Positions 36,447 through 49,727 of a stretch of 64,000 bases of DNA are shown one piece after another. Source of the DNA: Lagopus muta (taxonomy: Eukaryota; Chordata; Aves; Galliformes; Phasianidae); contig NC_064438.1 in assembly GCF_023343835.1 (NCBI RefSeq), positions 19,302,077 to 19,366,076 of the forward strand, written 5' to 3'. The translations under genes and the position numbers were made by a program. The notes beneath the pieces were generated by a model that made no database searches, was not told the DNA's origin, and worked only from the letters and a program-made list of their open reading frames with translations. Each line of letters begins with the position of its first letter. The first letter of the stretch is position 1.

Positions 36447-39400
36447 CTGCAAGGTGACACAAAGATGTGTTGATTTAGAATACTCCAAGATCTCCCCTTC
36501 CAGTCATGAAAAGATTTGAGCGGTGGCCACAAGCACTGGAGCAGTGCTACAGACTTGGTTCTCCACACAACCACTTTTATCCCAGTTTCTCCACAATGTA
36601 TCTTTTTATACTTATCTTGTAATGCATAAGAAAGAGCACAGCATCCTGTCACTTCAAAAACTGACACATGCACACCTCCCTGCAGTCTCGTTCATCTGCC
36701 TACTTGATTTCTGTAAACACTGTCTCTCCTTGCTGCACCTACTGAGAAAAGCCTCTATCCCCATGGCCCTATTTTCTTTTAAAGCACTCAAAGAATTTCC
36801 ACGAAAAGCACTGTAATGGAATGTGGCAATATCTCAGCTCTGTATTTTCTTTGCGCTGTCAGATGTTATTTAATATTTTCTGTATACAGATTTGCAGTAT
36901 AGGTTTCAACTCAGTTTAGGTACATCGCCACAGATAAAAGGTAGGTCTGGGCAGCCACACCAAGCAGAGGATGTGCTGCAAACGAAATGCAAATGCACGG
37001 CATCGCTGATAGCACTTCAGAACTGTCAGTAGGACTTGAAATTGAGTAAGAAGCTGCACAGAAGATAAGGCTAATAGTTCTGCAGCTCAGAATGTTATTT
37101 ACCAGCTAGCAGTGCTCAAACAGGTTTCATGCTCTCCCATCCCTCTTCCGGTACAGGTGGGAGGGAGGACAAGTGACAACGCTGTAAGAACATCAGATAA
37201 AAATCACATTTCCCTGAGGAGGAGTGCATGGCATAGCGAGGCTTGTTTTTTAAACAACATTCCCCTCCTGCGTTCACTGCAAGACTATCACTTCATCTGC
37301 AGCATATTAAGGATGGCAACTTAAGGATGAGCCCAGAGCTGAGCTGCAAGGACTGGTGGCGTGCATCACTGCTACTGCATCCAGGGGCGGTGAGGATGCA
37401 GAGTGAGGGTTAACCCAACCACGAGCTCAGGGCACAGAACTTCTTGCCTTCAGCAGAATTGGAGCATCACAAGCCATTTAAACAGTGTTCACAGATAAGG
37501 GGAGGATGACACATAGATTGTTTTGTTTGAGCGCTTACTACGCAACATCTGAAGACTCCAACAAAAATGCTGATCACAAGGAGCCTCAGCTAGAAACCTG
37601 TGAACACATATGTTATTGCAGACATGCTTTAGGCCACCACCTGTGTGATAGCCTCAACTATTTCAGTACTACCTGTGTTAACAGTATATGAGCTATTTTT
37701 CCTCCGTTTATTCAAATGGAAAGAAAATGAAGGTAGATCTACCAAAAAAACAAAGAAAGCCAGCAGTCCAACAGGCAAAATTACCATATAAAGGTTAGAG
37801 TTCAAATCAAAATGTAACTTCTTTTGTTGTGCGATACTTTCCATTTCATTGAAGCACGCAGAGGTGCAAGCAGCATCTAAAAGCAGTGCTCCAGAACTGC
37901 ATTATGGTACAGAGTCTCAAAGCAGCACCCGGGACAGGACTGAAGCAGCCAGACTGCTTACTTCATGCAGAAGCCATCCCACAGCACAGCTGCCTGGAGC
38001 TGCATCCAAGGGGTAAAGTTCACTCCTCTACTCCTTTTCTCTGTCCTCATGTGTTATCCTTACACATTATCTAACAGAGCAGGCTTCATAACAGCACTCC
38101 TAAATACAGCAGAAATATAAGCTAAACACCAAATGATTTTTGGGCAGTTGATTGAGACACAGTCCAGGAATTAGTAGTTTAGCCCCACAGAATGGAAACA
38201 GAAGAATCACTGCTTTGAAAGATGGTCTGTCAAAAGCTTTTTCAGACTGTTGTCTGTAGTTCTCTTTTCCCTGGAGGAAGAAATGCTGCTGTTGCTGTCA
38301 ACAACTTTGTATTTAACTGCTGTGGCAGAGAATGATGAGCCCACGTTTCATGAAAAATGGCACAGGAATTAAGCTGGGCCAAAGGAGTGTGAAGGTGGGT
38401 ATGCAAGATTAGAATCCACTGGCCAGTATGGGAGTGGAAAAACTCACATAATTCCATACCACAGGGGGATATTTAGCGAGATAAAGGGAAAAGGAACACA
38501 CGTGCCTTCAGCAACATCACAAAGGAATTCAGGAAGTCGTGAGGAGGAAAATGTCACAGCTTCATCCAAATTCAGTTGTCATGTTAATTGCAGAGTGAGC
38601 TGCTCTTCCCTTCAGAGGCTTCCAGAAGGAAACACACCGTTTGAAATACTGTTCTTATAAGAAAGATAACATCACCTTACTCAGAATCTCAACAGCTGTA
38701 GATTTAAGTGCTGTGCAAGTGGTGTTTTTCGCTTGTCTGTTTCTACAGTCAGAGCAGGTATGTACATTGAGTCTATGGAAACAGAAATCCTACACCAGAG
38801 TCATTCTAGTGCATGAGTCAGTGCAACCAGCCAACATCCCAGCCTCACAAAAATCCCCCTGTTCAGTGATACACTGCACTCCCACATGGAGATTTCTGCC
38901 TGTATATGACCAAAGGGTGAGCAAAGAAGAAGCGCGAGTCTCATTATGGGCTTGTGTCCAAATTTCCCTATCTGTAAAGAGGAGGAAATTTAAATAGGGT
39001 GATTAAGAGTCAGATCTTGAGTTTTGCTCATGTTTTTTGTGAAATGTGTAATAGGATTCCTCCTTCTACTCCGCTCATTTCACTTCACCTGGGAGGAAAT
39101 TTTGCCCTCTCCACGCATTTACAGGCATGGCACACAGGTTTCCTAATCAAAAGCCCGCTCAGCCCTCTCTCAGATCAGCACTCAAAGCCTAACTACCTCT
39201 TCACAGCTGAAAATAATTCTTGTACAGCCCTTAAGTGCTGTAATATGAATGTCCTGTTACTCGTTGCACATTTTGTCCTGCAGAAGTTTCAAACAAATGT
39301 AACTATATACAAAATACTTTTTTTCCTCATCTACACCAAAACCATTTAAATCCATCCAGCTTTTTGACATCAGTAGCATAACACATTAAGTACTCTAGTA

Positions 39401-42400
39401 ATCAACCAGCTAACCAACCTAACAGCCTTCACTTTGAAGTTAAACCAGAACATCAGAGGGCAATTCCAATCCTGATTAGCATGAAGTTTCTCAGGCAGAG
39501 AAAACCCAAGCACTAGGTTTGTCAGTGCAGCTGAAACACCGTTCCCCAGTGCTGGGAAGTCCCATCACACTCACTGAGCAGACAGACAGGAGGTTTTAGC
39601 TTGCACACAAGGCACCACAAGTCCCTGGGCCACCAGAGGTATTCTTTTTCCTCTATTGCAACAACATTGTATTGTTTGACAAAAGACAAGAAGGTGCTTT
39701 CCAGGCTAACCAGTAATGCTGTGCTGTCCAATTGTTACTTATGCTGCTGGACTCCAGAACAATCCATCTGTAATGATCCAACTCTCAGACCCAAGGCAAA
39801 CCAGACACAGGCAGGGCGATGGAGTCCCTACACTGCTTTTCCAACTAAATCATAATGAAACCGCTCTTCAGTGGGCAACCTGTGCCACATTGCTATTTAC
39901 ACTGTTGTGTTACAAAGCAATAAGGTTAATCTGTGATAACACAGTCAAGTCAGAGTGGCAAACTCCTGCAAGCACAGTGCACGTTATGATTCACATAAAC
40001 AATTTCAAAACAGAACTAGAAGCCTTTCATGCCTTAAATTATTGTGTGCAATAAAGCTCAGCAGTCTGACTTGTGAAGTCCCACAGTACCATGGAGTTCA
40101 GCCAGGACTTTTACAGATTTTCTGCTCCAGCAAAGAGACACAGGATTAATTCAGGTTTCCTAAATCAAAGGCTAAATGGCACATGAGATATCTTCCAACT
40201 GCCTGCAAAATTACACTCACTGAGGTAACGAGAGGGAATAAGACTAGGCATTGTACCCTACTTGTCTAAAAAGTGAGATGATACCCATGCATTTGGCAAG
40301 CACAGAGGACCTGCTACATAGGAACTTACGAGTTATGATGCAGAAAGTGTTGAGTATTAATTAGTAAATATTGAAAACAATTTTTGCATGACCTCTCCAA
40401 GAGGACTCCTACCAAGCAGCCAGAGAAATCAGTGCAGAGGGCTATTCAGATCCCTTTCCTCACTTGAAGCTGTAAACCTAATGAAACTGCTTTCAGCCCA
40501 GCTGGGACAAAGCCAGCAGAGGGCAATGCCTTTAGTGCCATGCAAACAAACCACAGGCAAAACTTTGCTTTTTTCTTCACCTGGCCCGTTAAGAACAGTT
40601 CTGTACATACAGATGTATGAGTCAAACAGATTTCTGGGTTAGACCTGCGGAGCGACTTTAGCTGATTTGTTTATGAAGCCATACTTGCAGTTCCCAGGCA
40701 GATTAATCAATGGTCTGACAACTGATAAGCACTATGCTCAGCAGCATTTGCATTGTTAGGTGTACAACCATCAACACCATGGCTCCAGCCTGGCAAAACA
40801 TATACAGTTACGCAAACTTATTTTAATTAATAGCTATAAAACACTTTCATTCCAAAGCTATCAAAAAGCAAGTCAAGAAAAAGCAACAGGAGATTCATGC
40901 AGAACTCATAACTGTGAAAAACAACTTCTGGTTCCTTCTAAAAACCTGCAAGGGTTCCGCTGAGATGCTGCCATAGCAGGGTCAAAGAAAACACTAGGAC
41001 AGAAAGTACTTCAAGAAGAGGCAGGAAAAATATGGTTAAGAACAAGCATCATTTCTGCAGTGACTCCAAACTGTATTTTATTATCATCTACATCTGTTGA
41101 TGCTTGTTAGCAGTCTGCTTGTAGCTAGCATTTGTAAAATCATTTGAGACACCAGGAAAATAAGCAGTGAACTGAGCACACATTCTGAAACAGCTCAGGC
41201 ATTTCCCCTTTCCACTCTGCCTCACGTTCACTTTTCTTTTTGATGTGCCTTATACTCAGAATCTTGCACCCCTAGTTCTCCACAGACCAGACTTAAAAAC
41301 ATTTTATGCTTGCTTAGCTAATGTGTGCTGCAGAGAAGCAAAAGTTACCCTTGTTGACATATTAAGGTCATGGAAGTTCAATAAGAAGAAAAAGCATGTT
41401 TATCTCAGCCATTTTTTTCACTCAGTATTCTAGTATTTACTGAGCATGCTTTCTTAAATATAGCATGAAACCTTTAAAACAGAAAGCAGCATTGCAATGC
41501 TAAAGCACTACAAACCTCAAACCACCACTTGCACACCCTGCCTGAGCTCTGCAGGTCTCCAGGTGCTTGGAAGAGCTGGAAGGCTATGCCCAGAGCAATA
41601 CCTGCCAGGAAAGAAGTCATATGCTTGCTTTGATCAGCAGACTTCTGGGACTTCTTTTTTGATAGCAGCAGACTGTAGGGCTGTGTTTTTCTGGCCCCTT
41701 CGCCCTTAGGAATGCAATGCCGTTCACCTGCAGGTGCTAATACAGCTGGTGGCTCATGGTTTCCCTGCCTACAGCAGTCCTCGGCCTGCAGAATTCATCA
41801 GAGGACAGAGCTACTTCCAGTGAGCCCTAACTGTTAGGTGTAAGGGGTATAATTAGATCACTGTCCTCTCACCTACAGAGGAAATTTCTGTCTTAGCATG
41901 AGAAGACCCACACTGACCGCTGTAAACCAGTTTACGCTGATGGAAGCACGACCACAATCGAAACTTCCTACTCGTACTTGTAAGTTCGCTGTAACCGTGC
42001 AGATCTGCCAGTCTCTAAGAGGGAGGCTCTTAGTTTCTGAAACAGCAAAGTTTCCCGCAGGACAGTCTTACAGAGCCTTCCAGCTCCCTGTCACGCCGGG
42101 TCCCTTGGCTGAGTGTCCCCGTTTCACAGCCAGACAAACGGCTCCCGCCCCCCATGCCCATAGCAGCCACCACCCGCAACACGGCCCTACTGCGTACCGG
42201 CCGGCCCAGCGGCCGGGGCCCAGCACCCTGCCGTCCCGGCACAGGGCTCACTTTCAGTTTCGGCGGAGCTCAGCCCGACGCGCCCCGGCCACGGAGCCGC
42301 CCTCCATCAGCACCGCGGCTCCCACTGACGATGCCCGAGCAACGGAGCGCACTCTCGCCGAGGTCCGGCAAACCCACGCCGCCTCGCACCCCGTCCCGCC

Positions 42401-42535
42401 GGTCCCGAGCACCGCGCCCCTGCGCTACCGGTGTTCCACGGCGGGATGCGGCCGCGGCGCGCGGTTCGCCGCCCTCGTCGGTCCCGGTCCGCCGCGATCT
42501 CGGCGCCGCCCTCGCGGCCGCCGACCCCCACTTAC
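36447..42535 (-). other. TRAF6 first intron (6.1 kb)
   Basis: It separates the noncoding first exon from the start-codon exon. I see no CR1 tail, conserved coding block or RNA gene in it. Confidence 0.65.
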
Positions 42536-42740
42536 CGCCAGCCCCGCGGGCCGATCCGCTCCTCGCCGGACGCCGCTTCCGCCTTCTCCTCGGGACGAGC
42601 CGGGGCGGCGGCCGCCTGGGCCCGAAGCCGCTGCAGCGCCGCCTGCCGGCCCGGTGGATCCGCCCGCCTAAGGCCTGCAGCGCTGCCGCCTTCCGCTTCG
42701 GCCGCCTGCGGAGGGATGAAAGTATGCTGTAGCGCGGCGC
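42150..42740. promoter_or_regulatory. CpG island at the TRAF6 promoter
   Basis: Abrupt GC-rich, CpG-dense stretch in otherwise AT-leaning sequence. It contains the TRAF6 exon 1 donor. GC content falls back to background after about 42740. Housekeeping-type promoters in birds usually look like this. Transcription start not resolved. Confidence 0.85.
42536..42740 (-). other. TRAF6: Probable TRAF6 noncoding exon 1
   Basis: On the minus strand the CpG island contains a full-consensus donor GTAAGT (42535-42530), after TGGCG ending at 42536. Splicing from it to the acceptor at 36447 would give a 5' UTR exon, as in mammalian TRAF6. The upstream edge (transcription start) is only a guess. Confidence 0.6.
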
Positions 42741-43307
42741 GATAGGAGACGTAGCAAAGCTAATAGGAGAGCAGGTGCAGAAAGCATTGATTGATAGGGC
42801 GTGACGTGATTAGGGAAAGCCGTCCCACCTGGAAACAACGCGCTGCAGCCTGGAAGCATCTGAGCTTTTCAGTTAAATCCTCGCGGCACGCGCGCTGCAC
42901 AAGCGAAGGGCTCGAGCCCTGCCCAGTGGCAGTAGTCTCTCGGCTACGTGGGGACGTGGCCGGGCTCGCTTAAGGACACAGTGCTACCTGAGGCAGTGGG
43001 GATGTTGGCTTTTCCCAGTAGCGTGTGACAGTGGGTGGCTCTAAGGAAGTGAAAAACTAGGACGGCGCGAATGTAAATGCAGCTTCGTTTCCCTAAACCC
43101 AGAGAAGGGGAATTTTGCTGTGTGCATCTGTGCCTTCCTTGGCAAGCACCCAAGGCTCGCGTGTGCTAACTCCGAGAGCACTTTGTTCTGGGGTCCCAGA
43201 TCTGCAGTGAAGAACTAGGCCCTGGAACACTCCTGAGCTCCTACCCTTGCCAGCCAAAAGTGCCTGTCTGAGTGCCAGATGGTGCGAGCAGGAGGCTGCA
43301 TATGGAG
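42741..43307. other. TRAF6/RAG1 spacer, left part
   Basis: No gene or repeat recognised. Confidence 0.5.
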
Positions 43308-44410
43308 AAAATCATGGGATCGTCTAGTCCAATGGTCTGCCACCAATATTGCCCACTGAACTATAGAATCGTAGATGTTGAAAGGGACCTTTAAACATCA
43401 TATAGTCCAACTTGCCTGCAGTGAGCAGGGACGCCTACACGAGATCAGGTGCTCACAGCCCCATCCATCCTGACCTTTGGTGTCTCCAAAGATAGGGCTT
43501 CCACAACCTCTCTGGGCAATCTGTGCCAGTACCACCCTTACTGTAAAAAATATTTCTCCTATCCAGTCTAAATCTCTCTTCTTTTTGTTTGAAAACACCT
43601 CCCCTTGTTGTGTCATAGCAGTCCCTGCTAAGGAGTCTGCCTCTTCTTCCTTACAGTCTCTCTTTAGATACTGAAAAGCCAATATCAGGTCTTCCTGGAG
43701 CCTTCTCTTCTTCAGGCTGAACAGCCCTAGCTCTCTCCACCTATCCTCACAGGGGAGATGTTCCATCTCGTGGATCATTTTTGAGGCCCTCCTCTGCTCA
43801 TACTCCAACAGGTCTGCATCTCTGCTGTACTCAGGACTCCATGCCAGGGTGCAATACTCCAGGTGAAGCTTTGCCAGCACAGAGTAGAGGGGCAGGATCA
43901 CCAACTTCGACTGCTGGCCACTCTTCCAGAAGAAGAGTGCAGCCTAGGATATGTTTGCTTTTCTGGGCTGTGAGGGCACGTTGCTGGCTCATGTCCAGCT
44001 TGCCATCTGCCAGTGCCTCAAAGACCTTTTCAGGAGGGCTGTGCTCCACTTTCACATCCTCCAGCTTGTTCTGATAGCAGGATTTGCTATGACCCAGGTG
44101 CAAGACCTTGCACTTGGCTTTGTTGAACCACATGAGGTTCACCTGGGCCCACTGCTCAAGCCTGTCTCTAAGTGCCACATCTACACATTTTTTGAACATC
44201 CCCAGAGATGGTGACTTCCCCACTTCCCTGTTCCAATGACTCACCAGTCTTTCTGAGAAAAAAAAAGTCCTAATATCCAACCTAGCCTGCTTCCTACCTC
44301 TGTGCAACTTGAGGCCATTCTCTCTCATCCTATTGCTGGGAGAAAAGGCCAATCCCCACCTTATTATAAACTTCTTCCAGGGAGTTGTAAGAAGCAGTAA
44401 GACCTATGGA
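43308..44410 (-). mobile_element. Older CR1 (antisense) interrupted by a younger CR1
   Basis: The older copy is split. Its 3' end is at 43308-43361 (AATCATGGGATCGTCTAGTC ... TTGCCCACTGAACT). The text resumes at about 44166 (TCTAAGTGCCACATCTACAC ... CCAGAGATGGTGACTTCC) and runs to about 44410. In uninterrupted CR1 copies the words CCCACTAAACC and CTAAGTGCCAC are neighbours, so the intervening bases are an insertion. Confidence 0.8.
43362..44165 (-). mobile_element. Younger CR1 fragment nested inside the older one
   Basis: It starts with a reversed CR1 tail (TATAGAATCGTAG) and runs to the AQVNLMWFNKAKCKVLHLG segment. On the minus strand it encodes ORF2 C-terminal pieces: KCKVLHLG, KLDMSQQRALTAQKS and, in a second frame, VILPLYSVLAKLHLEYC and LGLFSLKKRRLQEDL. 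At least one frameshift and several stops make it inactive. Confidence 0.83.
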
Positions 44411-47400
44411 AGCCCTGAATGCCGCCCTCTGAGTGCCAATTTTGGCTATGAGATTGTTACATTTTTTTGTCAGGTCTTCATCTGGGACTCTGACATACCA
44501 CAAGAAAGAAGTAGTTATACTAAGAATAATTTAACCAACTTTGTGGGTGGACCCTTTGCTGGACAACTAGCTGAATTTCAGAGGCATCCTTATTCCCAGT
44601 GAAGTTGAAAAACTAGATGTTATTTTCATTATCTGTAAAATGAGGAAATGTATAATAGATTTGTAAAATAGATATCCCTCAATGGCGTTTTCTGTGACAA
44701 AATCCCACAGTTTTTAGTCATATATCAGGTAGTCAGAGCATTGATGTCCAGTTCATTTTGATTAGAAAGGAACACAAGAAACATAGGAGCTTTTATCTCA
44801 AATGTGCATGAAATGTCTTCAGTCAGTGCAGTTCCCAAATATTTATGGTTTTTGGCAGACTTGGCCAATAGTCACGTACCCATGACCATAATGCAACATA
44901 AAATGGTGCATAAATGCTTTTTCTCCACGTGGTGGTGACAGTTGCACAGGGAAAATATTTTCCAGCACTGACTGCACAGCTCAAACTGCCGAGCAATTAT
45001 GTTCATACACACATAAACCACATTCAAAGCTGTTTCAACTGGAGATCAATTAAAACCTTATTTACTTGAGTATCCCTTCCAGAAAACATTTTTTCAAGGT
45101 GATTTTTCCTGAGTATGCTGCAAGTAAAGTGCGGGACTGCTTACATATGCTCACCTGGCTAAGCTGATGATCAGATTGCTCTCATCCAGCGCTGTTCACA
45201 CAAGACTTCAGTCTCACAGGGAATGGGGCTGGTAGGTTGCTGCCTGGACAAGGTTTTGAATGAGTCCTCCAGCAGAGGGACAGATTTGCTAGACTGCTTC
45301 TCTGAGAGCCCCTGATCCCTCAGTGCATATTGTCAGCAAGCTGCATCTGCTGTTTCAAGATAAGGGAGGAAACCAGTATGAGCCTGCAGAGAGTTACTTT
45401 GATATCTGGTGTTGCAGCCTGACCTGATACCTTTTTGAAAAGGTCTCTCCAAATGCTAGCGAGGGGACAGTGAAGGCAGGCAGGTTGTGGGGAAATCCTG
45501 GCAAGATAGGGAGAGCAGAAATGCTGTGCTTAGGGCTGGGCCATGACACCTTCTCGCTGGTGAGCAAACACCAGAGTCAGGACAACCTTACTCTAACCTG
45601 CCTTGCCTGGGAGTGACTACCGTGATTTCTGTTCCACCTTGTCCTGACACTCAGGTGCACTTGTTTCTACAGCAGCTCTGAGATTTTGGTCAGAATCTGA
45701 CCAAGGGTATCAGAGTTTGCAACCAAACTTTGTTTTCTTTGTCATTGCGTTACTTGATTTGGCACAAATAATTGCACTTAGTTACTGAGGAGATATTGGC
45801 ATCTCCTGGGACATACAGTGTGAAATGAGTGACTGACCCAGGTCTAGCTTCACTTCTCTATGACTTGTCATCTTGCAAGAACAGGAAGGAACTGTTCTAC
45901 AAGATCAAAGCTGATAATAGGAGGGAATCCTCTCATCATTTTTACCTATAGCAAGTGTTGCTACTGCAAACTCCTACTTTTGGGGTGTGAGCATATGTTC
46001 ACTTTGGGAGAGCTTGGTGGGTCATTACATTTTGTTGCATAATGTTTTTTGAGGAGACCAAAATCCTTCAAGGTGCTCTTGTGTAACAGAATTTGTTTTC
46101 TTTTCACTTGGAGTGAGTTTCTGAGAAATACGTGCTTTGTCAACACTGAGCGTGAGCACTGAATTTTACTGCCCACCATCTGTGGACACTTGCCTATGCC
46201 TATGTACTATCGACCAGTTATTCAGAATACAGAACTAGTTTTTATATTGTTGATTTGTTCTCTTGTCGAGTACCTTTAGGATACCATCAGGAAGGTAAAA
46301 TCTCTGAAAGTGAGATAGTGGGATCAGAAGAAAAGACATTGTGTGGTCCCAGACCGCAGAGGACTGGCTGCTGTTAACAGAGGAAGCAGGCCTCTGGCCT
46401 TCAGTGAAACAGCTTTGGTGTGCGACTGTAGTGTGACCAGACACCAGGTTCTTCTCTCTGATAGCTGACAGTGAAGAAACTAGCTCTGAAGCTAGAAAGA
46501 AGAAAGCCAAATGCAGAGCTTTGTCCTAACACTGCAGGTGCTCCTCAGAAAGGCTGCATGCTTATCTCTGAGCCCTAGAGTCTCGCACAAGAAGACCTTG
46601 TTTTTATGAATTTTGTGGTTAAGCCTCATAAATTGCCAGGTGCCACCTGGATTTGAAAGTTCTGCATTGTGTTTAGTTGAAGTAACCTGTGGTTAGCACC
46701 AAAGTGGTACTGGGAGCTCAGAGGCACAAGGATAAGTGAGATAAACAGCATTGCAGTGTCTTTAAAAAGCAGAGGGGACAAGGAAAGAGCAAGAGCACAC
46801 GGGAGAGCAAGCAAGCTTGACATGTGGAGCAAACTGAGCAGACATAACAGCAGCTCTACATACTGACAGGGAGCTAAAGGTAGGCTGGCTGCACTAATGG
46901 CAGCAACTCAAATGCTTGTAGGACAACTGAATGTTGATTCATTTTCCTGTTTTAATGCACTAGTCAATTTTTTTCTATATATGCAGTGAGACTGTTCATA
47001 AAGCAAGGTCTTCCTTGACATGACTAACAGTACCACAGTTGTGCTTTTCTTCAGAAGTGTATGAAATACTGTGAGCTGGGAAGAAAAGGGATTTCTTTTC
47101 CCTTTTCAAGGTAAAAAGAGGTGATACTGAATACAGCTGTCAGAGTTGATTAAATAACCGTGGCTGGGGTTCACGGCTGGGGTTCACTCTGTAAGAATCT
47201 GAGTGGGATAAACAGTGAGGAGGATTGTTCACTGTGACCCACAACTAGAATAACAGACCAAAGGCAAATCTAGCATGAAATGTTCCTAGCACTGGGGATA
47301 TTTCTACCTCTCCCAGCAGAGCCGCTTCAAACTCCACTGCCTGGCATCCAGGCCATTTAAAGTGTCTGATGAGTAGCCTGTTGGCTGCTACTATCTCCTG

Positions 47401-49701
47401 AAGGAGGCTAAGGTCAGGTGACCTAAGAGGGCTCTTTATCATTCATTTCTTCAAGGGAATGTTCAGTGTAAGAGAGAGAGGAAAAAACAAAAAGATCATT
47501 GCACTTTTCTTTAATGAGGGTAAAGCTTCATTTGAGTTGGTAATTAATAGGAATGGCCACAGGTTTGGGGATTAGTAAGGCACTAAGGTGGCACTTAGTC
47601 TAAGGGATAGCTGAGGAGGGAAAGTATTAAATATTTTACTTTAAATGTACTTGGTGCTGGCTGTTTCTTTACAATGAATTCGGTACTGCCCTGAATAGGC
47701 ATTGCACATGGGTTGAGACATTCTGAAATTGCTGTTGGAGATGGTGAAATTACACAAATTTCCCTTCACAGAGAGGGATCTGCAGACAGCATAGGGCAGC
47801 CAGTGCTGCAGGTAATAGAGCACGTATCCGTGGGAATGCAAGATGATTCAGGGGCAAACAGGTTATCGCTCAGTGGATAGGTTTTACTACCTCTGCCACA
47901 GGATGCAGCCAAGAAAGTAGGCGGTAGTAATGACCTGAATTCATCTGGGCACAGCAGCGGATCACAGATCCACAGGCAGCAGAGCACAAGCAAGCACGTT
48001 ACCAGGCTGTTTCGGCTGTGGACAGCAGGGGGCTGCAGTGCAGCCCGCGATGTTCAACAGCATGGACAGCTGGACCGAACAATGCAGGCAGATGGGGACA
48101 GAGGTACAGGCAGGTTGTTCTCAGTAGGATGAAATGAAGAGAAAGTGGGGAGAAAACAAATGTTAGCTTTGGTTGCCAAGGCCTAACGAACAATTTCGAA
48201 GTTAAACACTGCTCTTAAGGAAAATTGAGCAGACTGATTTGTCATTCTGGGTCTAGAACTTTATCAAAGCATGGAGTCCTTTCCCAATAGATTCTCAAAA
48301 TTAGTACAGTAATGTTGCTTCATTGAAAGGTTATCAATAAAACAATCTCAGAAACACCCTGAGCATCACCAGATCATGGCATAGATATATCTCTTATGAA
48401 GGACACTTTCCACATAAACACAGAACTGAGATTTCCACCAAGGTTAGTGAATTGCTAGGTGGAGATATAATCAATCAGAGAAATCAAAGCCATACCCATG
48501 TAATTTCTAGTTTGATGTGTATGGTCTTAAATGTATAGTTTTTCTTCTTCTTTTTTTTTTTTTTTAAATTCATATCAATCGGTTCAGTAAAACAAAATTT
48601 AAGTAAAACAAGTGAAATAATCAGCAAATACAGTTTAATCTTCTCTACGCTGTTTGTTCACTTTCTGCACTTCTCATTGTCAGATAAGGAAAAATAGGTT
48701 AGTCACTTTTGTATTTGTTTCTACATGATTTTGTTTTCTAAGTCTGATGCAGTAGCACAAAGTTTCAGTGTTTGAGGTGAGTCTTCTATTTATTTTCATA
48801 CAATATCATATTCCCATGGCAATCACATTGATATTACTTTTGGTTGCATCTCTATGAAAGCTACAATTGGGGTCAAATTTGAACAGACATTTTCAGCTTT
48901 CCAGTACCAGTAATCCTTACAGAGTTCTCAGCAGGGCACTTAAACAGATGACTAACTTGAAATGTATAAATATTCTCTCTAGAGCAAATACGCAGTGAGT
49001 ATAAATTGCCATATCTCCTTTAGAGTCCAGGGAACCATTGCACCTTACATCAACAGAGGATACACTCCTACAGCTTTAATGAAACCACTCACATTCAGCA
49101 TCTGTATACTAAAGTACCTTACAGAATTGAGGTCTGAATAAAGTCTGCATAGGGATTGAATAGCATATGCTGCTCTGCCTGTGTAGGAAGGCAAAGGCAT
49201 TCATTAGACACTTCAGGTCAGAATCAAGGACTAACAAGTGGTGTGACAGCAGTAGTCTCAAGTGATTGAAGTAACATAGCATGAGACAGAAAAAATTATG
49301 TCTTGAAGCCACCAATCTTGTTCAGTTTCATATGAAGAACTTGCCACACTTTCAGAGCATTACTCGTCTGTCTATCGTAGACTGAGAAGTTAGATATAAG
49401 AAGAAGGAGGCAAATTGGGAAATTAGGACCTGATGACTAACAGATGTACGCAATATGCACTGATGTTACAATTGACTATGGATGTCTCATGATCAAAGTC
49501 AAAGCATAGCCAAGTATTTATCTGAGGTACTGCGTGGACAGCCACATTTGGATCTCTCAGTTTATAAGCGTCTTGGGCAAAGGAACTTAAAACGCATTTC
49601 TCAGTTAAAGTTAATAGAGTTATTGTGTTTAAAGCATATGCTCAGGCATTGGCACTATTTCTCATTTTGGAACATAAGCTAACATACAGCTTCTTTCTCA
49701 G
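44411..49701. other. TRAF6/RAG1 spacer and probable RAG1 upstream region or intron 1
   Basis: No conserved coding, CR1 tail or RNA gene is seen. It contains a T-rich tract near 48548-48566 and a TATAAATA at 48965. The RAG1 noncoding first exon should lie here but cannot be placed. Confidence 0.55.
48965..48972 (+). promoter_or_regulatory. TATA-like element upstream of RAG1 (weak candidate)
   Basis: TATAAATA about 760 bases before the RAG1 start codon and 730 before the exon 2 acceptor. Such 8-mers occur by chance in AT-rich DNA, and mammalian RAG1 promoters are described as TATA-less, so this is only a candidate. Confidence 0.15.
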
Positions 49702-49727
49702 GTGATCTGGTTTCTGCCACACTGGAG
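49702..49727 (+). other. RAG1: RAG1 5' UTR portion of the coding exon
   Basis: The acceptor AGCTTCTTTCTCAG ends at 49701. The next 26 bases lead to the start codon. A split noncoding first exon is the known RAG1 structure in other vertebrates. Confidence 0.65.

Noticed and set aside
47162-47188. Tandem GGCTGGGGTTCAC duplication
   Set aside because: Only two copies of a 13-base unit; ordinary slippage.
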